Shown piece by piece: positions 1 to 12,457 of a stretch of 42,756 bases of DNA (position 1 is its first letter; each line of letters begins with the position of its first letter). The notes below the pieces were generated by a model. It was not told the origin of the DNA and made no database searches. It was given only the letters and a program-made list of their open reading frames with translations. The stretch comes from Streptomyces sp. WAC06614 (GTDB lineage: Bacteria; Actinomycetota; Actinomycetes; Streptomycetales; Streptomycetaceae). The stretch covers positions 1 through 42,756 of the forward strand of contig NZ_RPRY01000026.1 in assembly GCF_003949795.1 (NCBI RefSeq). Direction: 5' to 3'. The position numbers and the translations under genes were made by a program.

Positions 1-25
1 AGGGTCGGGGCGGCAGGACAAGGGC

Positions 26-2255
<2,230 letters not shown>

Positions 2256-2259
<4 letters not shown>

Positions 2260-3182
2260 CCGGCACCACGCGGAAGCACACCGCGCTCCCCAAGGCCGAG
2301 ATCCTCATCGAGGCCCTGCCCTGGCTGACCCGCCACCACGGCAAGACCGTCGTGATCAAGTTCGGCGGCAACGCCATGGTGAACGAGGAGCTCAAGGCCG
2401 CGTTCGCCCAGGACGTCGTCTTCCTGCGGCACGCCGGGCTCAAGCCCGTCGTGGTGCACGGCGGCGGCCCGCAGATCAGCGCCCAGCTCGACCGGCACGG
2501 CCTGGTCAGCGAGTTCAAGGCCGGCCTGCGGGTCACCACGCCCGAGGCCATGGACGTGGTCCGGATGGTGCTCGCCGGCCAGGTCCAGCGGGAACTGGTC
2601 GGACTGCTCAACCAGCACGGCCCGTTCGCCATCGGCATGACCGGCGAGGACGCCCACACCATCTCCGCCGTCCAGCACAAGCCGGAGATCGAGGGCGAAC
2701 AGGTCGACATCGGCCGGGTCGGCGAGATCACGGCCATCGACACCGGCGCCATCGAGGCCCTGCTGGAGGACGGCCGGATCCCGGTCGTCTCCTCCATCGC
2801 CCGCAGCGCCGACGACGGCCACGTCTACAACGTCAACGCGGACACGGCCGCAGCGGCGCTCGCCGCCGCCCTGAAGGCCGAGACCCTGATGGTCCTCACC
2901 GACGTCGAGGGCCTCTACGCCGACTGGCCGCACAGCGACGAGGTCATCAGCCGGCTCACCGTCAGCGAACTGGAGAAGCTGCTGCCCGAGCTGTCCAGCG
3001 GCATGGTGCCCAAGATGGAGGGCTGCCTGCACGCCGTCCGCAACGGGGTGCGCACCGCGCGGGTGATCGACGGCCGGGTGCAGCACTCGATCCTGCTGGA
3101 GATCTTCACCGACTCCGGCATCGGCACCATGGTCCTGCCCGACCCGCAGGACCCCGCAGCACCGGGAGGGGCACAGACATGA
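2256..3182 (+). CDS. argB: Acetylglutamate kinase
   Basis: ArgB phosphorylates N-acetylglutamate with ATP, the usual feedback-inhibited step of the cyclic pathway. It belongs to the amino-acid kinase family: the phosphate-binding stretch VIKFGGNAM lies around K35, the glycine-rich [10 protein letters not shown] follows at about residues 65-75, and the C-terminal ATP-site segment [12 protein letters not shown] is intact. At 308 aa it is of normal length. The GTG at 2256 overlaps the argJ stop, and the 3' end overlaps argD as ATGA (3179-3182). An N-terminal extension of about 25 residues before the kinase core fits arginine-sensitive forms, but sensitivity is an inference. Confidence 0.96.
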
Positions 3183-4384
3183 GCACCGGCGGCAACCAGC
3201 AGTACGGCGCGCGCTGGAAGGGCACGCTGACCGACAACTACGGCACCCCGGCCGTGGCCCTCGTCCGCGGCCAGGGGGCCCAGGTCTGGGACGCGGACGG
3301 CAAGCAGTACACCGACCTCGTCGGCGGCATCGCGGTCAATGCGCTCGGCCACGCCCACCCGGCGGTCGTCGAGGCGGTCTCCACCCAGATCGCCACCCTC
3401 GCCCACGTCTCCAACCTCTACGCCTCCGAGCCGGTCCTCGCCCTCGGCGAGCGGCTGCTCCAGCTCTTCGGCCGCGAGGGCAAGGTCTTCTTCTGCAACT
3501 CCGGCGCCGAGGCCGTCGAAGCCGTGTTCAAGATCGGCCGGCTCACCGGACGGACCCACATGGTCGCCACCACCGGCGGCTTCCACGGCCGGACCATGGG
3601 CGCCCTCGCCCTGACCGGCCAGCCCGCCAAGCAGGTGCCGTTCCTGCCGCTGCCCGGTGAGGTCACGCACGTGCCGTACGGCGACGTGGAGGCGCTGCTC
3701 GCCGCCGTCACCGAGGACACCGCGCTGGTGCTGATCGAGCCCGTCCAGGGCGAGAACGGCGTGGTGGTCCCGCCCGCCGGCTATCTGACGGCCGCCCGCG
3801 AGATCACCCGGGCCACCGGCACCCTCCTCGCCCTCGACGAGGTGCAGACCGGCATCGGCCGCTGCGGACAGTGGTTCGAGCACCAGGCCCACGAGGGCGT
3901 CGAGCCCGACCTCGTCACCCTCGCCAAGGGCCTGGGCGGCGGACTCCCGCTCGGCGCCGTGGCCGCCTTCGGCGCGGCGGCCGACCTGCTGCGCCCCGGC
4001 CAGCACGGCACCACCTTCGGCGGGAACCCGGTGTCCTGCGCCGCCGGACTCGCGGTGATCGACACCATCGCCGCCGAGGGGCTGCTCGACCAGGTCAAGG
4101 AGCGCGGCGAGCGGCTGCGCTCCGGAATCGAAGCCTCCGGGCACCCGCTGGTCAGCCATGTCCGTGGTGCGGGTCTTCTGCTGGGTATCGTGCTGACAGA
4201 GCCGCTCGCGCCGAAGGTGCAGCAGGCGGCTCAGGAAGCCGGCTTCCTGGTCAACGCGCCCGCCCCCGACGTCGTACGGCTCATGCCCCCGTACATCGTG
4301 ACGGAGGCCGAGGTGGACGCCTTCGTCCAGGCCCTGCCCGGCATCCTCGACGCAAGCCACGAGGCGGGACGACCCGGAGAATGA
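3179..4384 (+). CDS. argD: Acetylornithine aminotransferase
   Basis: ArgD is a class-III PLP aminotransferase that converts N-acetylglutamate semialdehyde to N-acetylornithine using glutamate. The PLP lysine is K250 in [16 protein letters not shown]; the preceding [14 protein letters not shown] motif carries the cofactor-binding aspartate. The 401-aa length is typical. Its ATG overlaps the argB stop by four bases. Seven bases separate it from argR. In some bacteria ArgD also serves lysine synthesis as DapC; nothing here decides that. Confidence 0.96.
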   Translation: MSTGGNQQYGARWKGTLTDNYGTPAVALVRGQGAQVWDADGKQYTDLVGGIAVNALGHAHPAVVEAVSTQIATLAHVSNLYASEPVLALGERLLQLFGREGKVFFCNSGAEAVEAVFKIGRLTGRTHMVATTGGFHGRTMGALALTGQPAKQVPFLPLPGEVTHVPYGDVEALLAAVTEDTALVLIEPVQGENGVVVPPAGYLTAAREITRATGTLLALDEVQTGIGRCGQWFEHQAHEGVEPDLVTLAKGLGGGLPLGAVAAFGAAADLLRPGQHGTTFGGNPVSCAAGLAVIDTIAAEGLLDQVKERGERLRSGIEASGHPLVSHVRGAGLLLGIVLTEPLAPKVQQAAQEAGFLVNAPAPDVVRLMPPYIVTEAEVDAFVQALPGILDASHEAGRPGE

Positions 4385-4391
4385 GACGACG

Positions 4392-4967
4392 ATGAGCCAG
4401 GCGCAGGACCACGAGGACTGGGGGTCCCCCCGCGCGGAGTCCCCGCACCAGCCCCAGGGAGGGCCCTCCGTACCGCAGACCCGTACGGCCCGCCACCGCC
4501 GGATCGTGGACATCCTCAACCGGCAGCCGGTCCGCTCCCAGAGCCAGCTCGCGAAGCTGCTCGCCGACGACGGGCTGAGCGTCACCCAGGCGACGCTCAG
4601 CCGGGACCTCGACGAACTGGGCGCGGTGAAGATCCGCAACACCGGCGGCGAGCTGATCTACGCGGTCCCCAGCGAGGGCGGGTTCCGCACGCCGCAGGCG
4701 CCGCTGGGGGAGTCGGCGAAGGAGGAGCGCATGCGCCGCCTCTCCGGCGAACTGCTGATCTCCGCGGAGGCCTCGGCGAACCTCGTGGTCCTGCGCACCC
4801 CGCCGGGTGCGGCCCAGTTCCTGGCCTCGGCCATCGACCAGGCCGAACTGCACGCCGTCCTCGGCACCATCGCCGGCGACGACACCCTGATGCTCATCAG
4901 CCGTGACCCGGCCGGCGGCCAGGCCCTCGCCGACCACCTGCTGAAGCTGGCCCAGAAGGAAGGCTGA
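4392..4967 (+). CDS. argR: Arginine repressor
   Basis: This is the arginine-responsive hexameric repressor of the arg genes. The N-terminal winged-helix domain (about residues 35-100) contains [10 protein letters not shown] and the recognition segment [15 protein letters not shown]. The C-terminal oligomerization and arginine-binding domain has the family pattern around [13 protein letters not shown] and [12 protein letters not shown]. The protein (191 aa) is longer than the roughly 150-aa E. coli form because of a hydrophilic N-terminal extension of about 30 residues. Its targets are probably the palindromes at 26-61 and 6722-6733. It is last in the argCJBDR unit, so it should regulate itself. 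The next gene is convergent, only seven bases away, with no obvious terminator between. Confidence 0.95.
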   Translation: MSQAQDHEDWGSPRAESPHQPQGGPSVPQTRTARHRRIVDILNRQPVRSQSQLAKLLADDGLSVTQATLSRDLDELGAVKIRNTGGELIYAVPSEGGFRTPQAPLGESAKEERMRRLSGELLISAEASANLVVLRTPPGAAQFLASAIDQAELHAVLGTIAGDDTLMLISRDPAGGQALADHLLKLAQKEG

Positions 4968-4974
4968 GCGGGGG

Positions 4975-5664
4975 TCAGTAACGGTCGACGGAGAGGGCCC
5001 CGCCATCGGTTCCGATGACGATGTGCGGCCGGCGGCGCGGATCGGCCCAGCGCAGGATCGCCCGCATCGCCCGCTCCGGCACCGACACACAACCGGCCGT
5101 CGCGCCCTTGCCGTTGACGTGCAAGAAGATCCCCGCGCCCCGGCCGCGCACCGGCCGGTCGTAGTTGAAGCCGATGACCAGCGCGTGCGCGTACTGGCTC
5201 GCGTACGTCACCAGGTGCTCGGCCTCGCCCGGCGCGCAGTCGGCGGGCAGCGGTTCGGACCAGCGGTTGTAGGCGGCCGAGGCGTTGTCCTGGCACCACC
5301 AGGAGTCCGGGGTCACGGGCCGGTAGGCGTACTCCGTCCCGGCGGGCGCCGGCCGGATCCCGAAGGCGTACGGCAGGGCGAACAGCCCGGTCGGCGTGGT
5401 GCTGGTGCCCTGGCGCCGGGTCGCACCGTCGGTGAGCCCGTTCGCCCCGAACCGCGCCTCGGTGCGCCCCTCCTCGTACCACCGCCCCGCCCGCCGGTCC
5501 CACCAGACGAGCGTCCCGGTGGTGGACCCGGCGGCGGGCGCGACCGCCGTGATCAGCTGGCTCCCCCCGCCGGTGTCGGCGAGCCGGTCGGGCAGCGCGG
5601 GGCCGGGGCCCGGGAGGAGCGCGGTGGCGAGGACGGCAGCGGTCAGCAGGGCGGTTCGCAGCAC
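4975..5664 (-). CDS. Secreted L,D-transpeptidase (YkuD-type) family protein
   Basis: The C-terminal part carries the L,D-transpeptidase signature HVNGKGATAGCVSVP, with H182 and nucleophile C192. This family forms meso-DAP cross-links or otherwise modifies peptidoglycan outside the cell. An N-terminal hydrophobic segment (residues 1-24, ending in PGPALPD) looks like a signal peptide without a lipobox. Two further cysteines (C125 and C144) could form a disulfide. The start is a GTG; an overlapping ATG at 5666 is in another frame. It lies three bases after the stop of the flavin-type oxidase gene, so the two are probably cotranscribed. Its real substrate is not known; many family members are annotated only by fold. 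Confidence 0.85.
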   Translation of the reverse strand: MLRTALLTAAVLATALLPGPGPALPDRLADTGGGSQLITAVAPAAGSTTGTLVWWDRRAGRWYEEGRTEARFGANGLTDGATRRQGTSTTPTGLFALPYAFGIRPAPAGTEYAYRPVTPDSWWCQDNASAAYNRWSEPLPADCAPGEAEHLVTYASQYAHALVIGFNYDRPVRGRGAGIFLHVNGKGATAGCVSVPERAMRAILRWADPRRRPHIVIGTDGGALSVDRY

Positions 5665-5667
5665 ATG

Positions 5668-6224
<557 letters not shown>

Positions 6225-6249
<25 letters not shown>

Positions 6250-6721
6250 GTCCGGCAACCTAACGTGTCCGCGGGACGCCGGAAGCGCCGATCCCCAGGC
6301 TGCCGCCGCAGCGCCAGTTCACCCTCGCCGAAGGCGCCGGCCGCGCGGTCCAGCAGTCCCGCCGTGTCGGCCCGGTCGGCACCGAGCACCACGCTCAGGC
6401 CCCCGTCCCACCCCCGGACGTCGGCCCGCGCCGTCGTCCGCAGGGCGGGCTCGGGGGCGTCGAGCCGCGGCAGCAGCGGGTCCGGGCCGGACGGGCGGAG
6501 CAGGCACAGGCCCAGGTGGTGGGCGTACGGGTCGGCGCCGCTGCCGGCGCCCAGCCGCGGGCGCAGGCCCGCACGATCGCCGCGCGGTCGGTGAGGTGCG
6601 CGGTGGCCTCGGCGGACCGGCCGGCGCGGCGCAGCACGGTCACGCCCGCCGCTCGTACTGCGATATCGGCGCAGGTCAGAGCCCCGGAGGGCGGCGCAAT
6701 TGACGAAACATACGGAGTCAT
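6225..6721 (-). pseudogene. Frameshifted gene of unknown function upstream of argG
   Basis: Two minus-strand frames each show strong Streptomyces codon bias, but in different halves. From 6721 down to about 6570 the frame starting at ATG 6719-6721 (MTPYVSSIAPPSGALTC...) has nearly all G/C third positions. From about 6575 to 6280 the bias moves to the other frame, containing RLGAGSGADPYAHHLGL, LSVVLGADRADTAGLL and AFGEGELALRRQ. The N-terminal frame stops at 6395 and the C-terminal frame runs to 6225. One indel in the GC-rich tract around 6531-6575 would join them into about 165 aa. I do not recognise the family. The C-terminal codons after 6270 lose their bias and include a TTA. It is either a pseudogene or a sequencing error; the proposed start lies inside the argG promoter. 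Confidence 0.6.
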
Positions 6722-6733
6722 GCATAGTTATGC
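6700..6733 (+). promoter_or_regulatory. argG promoter with ARG box
   Basis: The -35 is TTGACG (6700-6705) and the -10 is CATAGT (6723-6728), with a 17-bp spacer. The perfect palindrome GCATAGTTATGC (6722-6733) covers the -10 and resembles the box at the argC -10. The geometry is the same in both promoters, so ArgR repression by blocking the -10 is the natural reading. A second half-site-like TGAATGCA follows at 6741-6748. Confidence 0.78.
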
Positions 6734-6764
6734 CTGACAGTGAATGCACCGTAAGGAGAATCCC

Positions 6765-7958
6765 GTGACCGAGCGCGTCGTACTCGCCTACTCGGGCGGC
6801 CTGGACACCTCCGTCGCCATCGGCTGGATCGCCGAGGAGACGGGCGCCGAGGTCATCGCCGTTGCCGTGGACGTCGGCCAGGGCGGCGAGGACCTGGACG
6901 TCATCCGCAAGCGCGCGCTCGCCTGCGGTGCCGTCGAGGCGGAGGTCGCGGACGCCAGGGACGAGTTCGCCGAGGAGTACTGCCTCCCGGCGATCAAGGC
7001 CAACGCCCTCTACATGGACCGCTACCCGCTGGTCTCGGCGCTCTCCCGGCCGACCATCGTCAAGCACCTCGTCACCGCCGCCCAGAAGCACAACGCCGGC
7101 ATCGTCGCCCACGGCTGCACCGGCAAGGGCAACGACCAGGTCCGCTTCGAGGCCGGCATCGCCGCCCTCGGCCCCGACCTGAAGTGCATCGCCCCGGTCC
7201 GGGACTACGCGATGACCCGGGACAAGGCGATCGCCTTCGCCGAGAAGGCCAACCTCCCGATCGCCACCACCAAGAAGTCCCCGTACTCCATCGACCAGAA
7301 CGTCTTCGGGCGGGCCGTCGAGACGGGCTTCCTGGAGGACATCTGGAACGCCCCGATCGAGGACATCTACGAGTACACCTCCAACCCGGCCACCCCGCGT
7401 GAGCCCGACGAGGTCGTCATCTCCTTCAAGGAGGGCGTGCCCGTCGCGATCGACGGCAAGCCCGTCACCGTCCTGCAGGCCATCCAGCAGCTCAACGAGC
7501 GGGCCGGCGCCCAGGGCATCGGCCGGATCGACATGGTCGAGGACCGCCTCGTGGGCATCAAGTCCCGCGAGGTCTACGAGGCCCCGGGCGCGATCGCGCT
7601 GATCACCGCCCACCAGGAGCTGGAGAACGTCACCGTCGAGCGCGAGCTCGCCCGCTACAAGCGGCAGGTCGAGCAGCGCTGGGGCGAGCTGGTCTACGAC
7701 GGCCTGTGGTTCTCCCCGCTCAAGCGGGCCCTGGACGGCTTCATCGACGAGGCCAACCAGCACGTCACCGGCGACATCCGGATGACCCTGCACGGCGGCC
7801 GCGCCGTCGTCACCGGTCGGAAGTCCGACGTGTCGCTGTACGACTTCAACCTCGCCACCTATGACACGGGCGACACCTTCGACCAGTCCAAGGCGCAGGG
7901 CTTCATCGAGATCTTCGGCCTCTCGTCGAAGATCGCGGCCAAGCGCGACCTCGCCTGA
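6765..7958 (+). CDS. argG: Argininosuccinate synthase
   Basis: ArgG condenses citrulline and aspartate with ATP to argininosuccinate, the penultimate arginine step. The N-terminal PP-loop AYSGGLDTS (residues 8-16) binds ATP, and the family motifs [13 protein letters not shown] and [12 protein letters not shown] are present. Length (397 aa) matches the standard type. The GTG start has AAGGAG seven bases upstream; the frame is open a little further upstream, but without a better start. It has its own ArgR-type promoter. argH follows after 119 bp that contain a hairpin, so argGH may be one transcript with internal processing or attenuation. Confidence 0.97.
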   Translation: MTERVVLAYSGGLDTSVAIGWIAEETGAEVIAVAVDVGQGGEDLDVIRKRALACGAVEAEVADARDEFAEEYCLPAIKANALYMDRYPLVSALSRPTIVKHLVTAAQKHNAGIVAHGCTGKGNDQVRFEAGIAALGPDLKCIAPVRDYAMTRDKAIAFAEKANLPIATTKKSPYSIDQNVFGRAVETGFLEDIWNAPIEDIYEYTSNPATPREPDEVVISFKEGVPVAIDGKPVTVLQAIQQLNERAGAQGIGRIDMVEDRLVGIKSREVYEAPGAIALITAHQELENVTVERELARYKRQVEQRWGELVYDGLWFSPLKRALDGFIDEANQHVTGDIRMTLHGGRAVVTGRKSDVSLYDFNLATYDTGDTFDQSKAQGFIEIFGLSSKIAAKRDLA

Positions 7959-8014
7959 CGACTCGCCCGACCCGACCCGACCCGACTCGTCGAAGTCGCA
8001 CGTCGTAGGGGCCG

Positions 8015-8042
8015 CCTCCCCGGATCCTCCCCGCCGGGGAGG
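8015..8042 (+). terminator. argG-argH intergenic hairpin
   Basis: Perfect 9-bp arms CCTCCCCGG (8015-8023) and CCGGGGAGG (8034-8042) flank a 10-base loop, with no T-run after. It could be a partial terminator, or an element that sets the argG:argH ratio. A short run of CCGAC repeats precedes it (7969-7986). Confidence 0.5.
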
Positions 8043-8065
8043 CCGCCCTCCTTCCACCCTCCTGA

Positions 8066-9505
<1,440 letters not shown>

Positions 9506-9599
9506 CCCTCCGGGCCGGGCCCTCCCGTCCGAGTCCGAGTCCGAGTCACGCCTGAGCCTGCGTCTCCCCGTCGCGGCCTCCCCGTTCACGTTCCACCGC

Positions 9600-9636
9600 C
9601 GAGGGGCGGTCCGGCACCCCGCCGGGCCGCCCCTCG
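9600..9636. terminator. Bidirectional terminator between argH and HAD-like gene
   Basis: Inverted arms CGAGGGGCGGTCCGG (9600-9614) and CCGGGCCGCCCCTCG (9622-9636) pair with a single G-U type mismatch around a seven-base loop. It lies between convergent genes, which fits a shared terminator. A CCGAGT/CCGAGT repeat lies just upstream (9530-9547). Confidence 0.7.
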
Positions 9637-9665
9637 ACGCGTCCGCCGCCCGTCCTCCGCCCTCC

Positions 9666-10166
9666 CTACGCCGCCCACCGCGCCAGCGCCTCGAAGTCGT
9701 CCCCGACCAGCCCGATCCGCTCGTCGATGCGCATCAGCAGCGCCGGGGCCGGGTGGCGCTGGTCGACGTACTCGCGGTCCGGGTCCGCGATGTCGTCGTC
9801 GATCCAGGCGAACGCGCGGCCCGCCGCGTACTCCAGGACGTACTGCGTCTTCCAGAACGTGCCGCGCGGTGCCCGGCCGTGCATCTCCGGCCAGTCGATG
9901 TACGGCAGCCGCGGCAGGCCCAGGTGGGGCCCGATCCAGTCGTTCGCCTCGTCCTTCCAGGTGGTCGCCCAGACCAGCTCGTACCGCCGGGCCAGGGCCA
10001 GCAGCTGCGCGCCGTGGCCGGGGTTCAGCCAGACCCGCAGGGGGCGGCCCGCCGTGAAGCCGGTCGGGCGCATCCGGTGGGTGGTGTAGCCGGGAGGGCG
10101 GCGCTCGGGCCGGGCGCCGTACGGGTTGAGGGGGCCGTCCACGTCGATCAGCAGCAGGGGCTTCAT
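9666..10166 (-). CDS. HAD-superfamily-like protein
   Basis: The protein (166 aa) has the layout of a haloacid-dehalogenase-like fold: motif I LLIDVDGPLNP with D8 and D10, motif II in LVWATTWKDEAN, and an acidic motif IV in FAWIDDDIADP. There is no obvious cap domain. Such proteins are usually phosphatases; the substrate is unknown. The ATG is preceded on its strand by AAGGAA. Despite labels sometimes given to relatives, I see no signal peptide. The gene diverges from tetR, 84 bp away. Confidence 0.75.
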   Translation of the reverse strand: MKPLLLIDVDGPLNPYGARPERRPPGYTTHRMRPTGFTAGRPLRVWLNPGHGAQLLALARRYELVWATTWKDEANDWIGPHLGLPRLPYIDWPEMHGRAPRGTFWKTQYVLEYAAGRAFAWIDDDIADPDREYVDQRHPAPALLMRIDERIGLVGDDFEALARWAA

Positions 10167-10212
10167 ACGTCAAGGGTTCCTTCCGGCCTCGCGTGAGGCA
10201 CGCGAATATTGA

Positions 10213-10232
10213 ATGAGACATTGATGTCTCAT
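10213..10232. promoter_or_regulatory. Perfect palindromic operator upstream of tetR-MFS
   Basis: ATGAGACAT (10213-10221) and ATGTCTCAT (10224-10232) are exact inverted repeats separated by TG. The site lies 19 bases before the regulator start, upstream of a probable -10 TACGCT (10239-10244). It is the obvious candidate for binding by the TetR-family protein encoded next. The palindrome may also affect the divergent HAD-like gene. Confidence 0.8.
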
Positions 10233-10250
10233 TTGAGGTACGCTGGTCTC

Positions 10251-10802
10251 ATGGCAATGGATCGTGACCAGGTGCTCCGCGCAGCCGCCGCTCTGCTCTC
10301 CCGCAAGTCGACCGCCACCATGGACGAGGTCGCCAAGGCCGCCGGGATCGGCCGGGCCACCCTGCACCGGCACTTCGCCGGGCGGGACGCCCTGGTCAAG
10401 GCCCTGGAGGAGCTCGGCATCCGCGAGTTCGAAGGGGCCTTCGACCGGGCCCGGCTCGCCGAGGGCACCGCCGAGCAGGCCCTGCGCCGGCTCGTGGCCG
10501 AGACCGAGCCCAACGCCCAGCTCCTGGCCTTCCTCGTCACCGAGAACCAGCTCTTCGAGGGCGACCAGGTCGACGAGGGCTGGGCCCGGCTCGACGCCCG
10601 CGTCTCCGCCCTGTTCAAACGGGGCCAGGAGGAGGGCGACTTCCGCATCGACCTGAGCCTCGCCTGGCTCACCGAGGCCCTCTACGGCCTCATCGGCACT
10701 TGCGCCTGGGCCGTCATGGACGGCCGGGTCGCCGCCAAGGACTTCCAGTACATGGTCATCGAGCTGCTGCTCGGTGGCGCCCGACGGAGTGTGGAGAAAT
10801 GA
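10251..10802 (+). CDS. TetR-family transcriptional regulator
   Basis: The N-terminal helix-turn-helix (about residues 22-52) reads TMDEVAKAAGIGRATLHRHF, typical of TetR repressors. The remaining 130 residues are an all-helical ligand-binding domain without a recognisable ligand motif. The ATG at 10251 (MAMDRDQ) gives 183 aa. It lacks a well-placed Shine-Dalgarno, but a -10-like TACGCT ends six bases before it, so the mRNA may be leaderless. Its stop overlaps the ATG of the MFS transporter (ATGA). The perfect palindrome at 10213-10232 suggests autorepression, released by a substrate of the pump. Confidence 0.88.
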   Translation: MAMDRDQVLRAAAALLSRKSTATMDEVAKAAGIGRATLHRHFAGRDALVKALEELGIREFEGAFDRARLAEGTAEQALRRLVAETEPNAQLLAFLVTENQLFEGDQVDEGWARLDARVSALFKRGQEEGDFRIDLSLAWLTEALYGLIGTCAWAVMDGRVAAKDFQYMVIELLLGGARRSVEK

Positions 10803-12343
10803 CCGGGACCAAGCAGTTCACACAGGAGAGCGGGACGGGAGCGACGCACTCCGGCCGCTGGCTCGCGCTGTCCGTGCTGGTGTTCGGCATCCTGCTGGTC
10901 GCCATCGACGCCACCGTACTCGGCCTCGCCACCCCCGCCCTGAGCGAGGACCTCAAGCCCTCCGGCAACCAGCTGCTGTGGATCGGCGACATCTATTCGT
11001 TCGTCATCGCGGGTCTGCTGGTCTCCATGGGCTCGCTCGGCGACCGAATAGGCCGCAAGAAGCTCCTGCTGACGGGTGCCACCGCGTTCGGCGCCTTCTC
11101 CGTGCTCTGCGCCTACGCCACCAGCCCCGAGATGATGATCGCCGCCCGGGCGCTGCTCGGTGTCGCCGGTGCCACCCTGATGCCGTCCACGCTGGCGCTG
11201 ATCCGCAACATCTTCCACGACCCCAAGGAGCGCAGCCTCGCCATCGGCGTCTGGGGCGCCGCCGCCTCCGGTGGTGCGGCCGTGGGCCCGGTCGTCGGCG
11301 GGTTCCTGCTGGAGCACTTCTACTGGGGTTCGGTCTTCCTGATCAACCTGCCCGTGATGGCCGTCATGGTCGTCGTCGGCAGCAAGCTGCTGCCCGAGTC
11401 CAAGAGCCGGATCAGCGGCCCCTGGGACCTGCTCAGCGTCGGGCTGTCCCTCGTCGGCGTCATCGCCGTCGTCTACGCGATCAAGGAGGTCGCCGCCCAC
11501 GGTTTCACCTGGACCGTCGCGGCGACGGCCGCGCTCGGCTCGGCCTGTCTGTACGCGTTCGTCCGCCGCCAGCTCCGCCTCACCGCGCCCCTTCTCGACA
11601 TGCGCCTGTTCCGGCACCGCGGCTTCTCCGGAGCCGTACTGGCGGACCTGCTGACCGTCCTGGGCCTGTCCGGGCTGGTCTTCTTCCTCTCCCAGTTCCT
11701 CCAGCTCGTCCAGAGCCGCTCGCCGCTGGAGGCGGGCCTGGCCGAGCTGCCCGCAGCCCTCGGCGCCGTGGTCACCGGCCTGATCGCCGGCCACTGGGCC
11801 CGCCGCTTCTCGGTCCGCTCGGTGGTGACGGGTGGCCTGGCGGCCATCGGCCTCGCCCTCGGCATGGTCACCCTCGTCCACCGGGAGACCGGCTACCCGC
11901 TGCTCGGCGTGGCCCTGCTGATCGTCGGCCTCGGTGCGGGCTTCTCCTTCACCGTCACCGCCGACGTGATCCTCTCCAGCGTGCCCAAGGAGCAGGCCGG
12001 CTCCGCCTCCGCCGTCTCCGAGACCGCCTACGAGCTCGGCGCCGCGCTCGGCATCGCCCTGCTCGGCTCGATCGTCACCGGGGCCTACCAGGCGTTCACC
12101 GCTCCGGCCGGGGTGCCGGCCGCCGTCGCCGACGCCGCCCACGAGTCGCTGGGCGGGGCCGTGGAGGCGGCCAAGGGCCTGGACCCCGCCACGGCGCAGT
12201 CCATGGTCACCGCGGCCCAGGACGCCTTCGTGGACGGGCTGCGGCTCGCCTCCGGGGTCGGTGCGGTCGTGCTGCTGGCCACTGCCGCGGCGGCCTGGTT
12301 CCTGCTGCGCGGGCAGCGGCTCCAGGGCGGGATCGAGCACTGA
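10799..12343 (+). CDS. MFS drug:H+ antiporter, DHA2 (14-helix) type
   Basis: A 514-aa membrane protein with about 14 hydrophobic segments. It has MFS motif A (GSLGDRIGRKKLLL), the DHA2 signature at helix 1 (LLVAIDATVLGLATPAL) and the antiporter motif C-like GAAASGGAAVGPVVGG. It belongs with the SmvA/QacA-like exporters of quaternary compounds and dyes. The long hydrophilic stretch before the last helix is common in this group. The start overlaps the TetR stop, with GGAG upstream, so both are one operon. The substrate cannot be read from the sequence. Confidence 0.9.
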   Translation: MTGTKQFTQESGTGATHSGRWLALSVLVFGILLVAIDATVLGLATPALSEDLKPSGNQLLWIGDIYSFVIAGLLVSMGSLGDRIGRKKLLLTGATAFGAFSVLCAYATSPEMMIAARALLGVAGATLMPSTLALIRNIFHDPKERSLAIGVWGAAASGGAAVGPVVGGFLLEHFYWGSVFLINLPVMAVMVVVGSKLLPESKSRISGPWDLLSVGLSLVGVIAVVYAIKEVAAHGFTWTVAATAALGSACLYAFVRRQLRLTAPLLDMRLFRHRGFSGAVLADLLTVLGLSGLVFFLSQFLQLVQSRSPLEAGLAELPAALGAVVTGLIAGHWARRFSVRSVVTGGLAAIGLALGMVTLVHRETGYPLLGVALLIVGLGAGFSFTVTADVILSSVPKEQAGSASAVSETAYELGAALGIALLGSIVTGAYQAFTAPAGVPAAVADAAHESLGGAVEAAKGLDPATAQSMVTAAQDAFVDGLRLASGVGAVVLLATAAAAWFLLRGQRLQGGIEH

Positions 12344-12349
12344 CGGTCC

Positions 12350-12375
12350 GGCGCCGGCGCCCCGTCGCCGGCGCC
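12350..12375 (+). terminator. Hairpin after the MFS gene
   Basis: Perfect 10-bp arms GGCGCCGGCG (12350-12359) and CGCCGGCGCC (12366-12375) with a six-base loop, starting seven bases after the MFS stop. There is no T-tract, as is common in this GC range. Confidence 0.65.
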
Positions 12376-12421
12376 CCGCCGCCGGTGCCGCCCGGCGGCA
12401 AGTGACCGGAATCGACCGGAG

Positions 12422-12450
12422 TTGACAGGCCGTCACGGTCACGACACCAT
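12422..12450 (+). promoter_or_regulatory. Promoter of beta-solenoid membrane protein gene
   Basis: A consensus -35 TTGACA (12422-12427) and a weaker -10 CACCAT (12445-12450) have 17-bp spacing. The predicted start of transcription falls at or next to the ATG at 12458, implying a leaderless message; no Shine-Dalgarno is present. Confidence 0.6.
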
Positions 12451-12457
12451 CCCGCCG

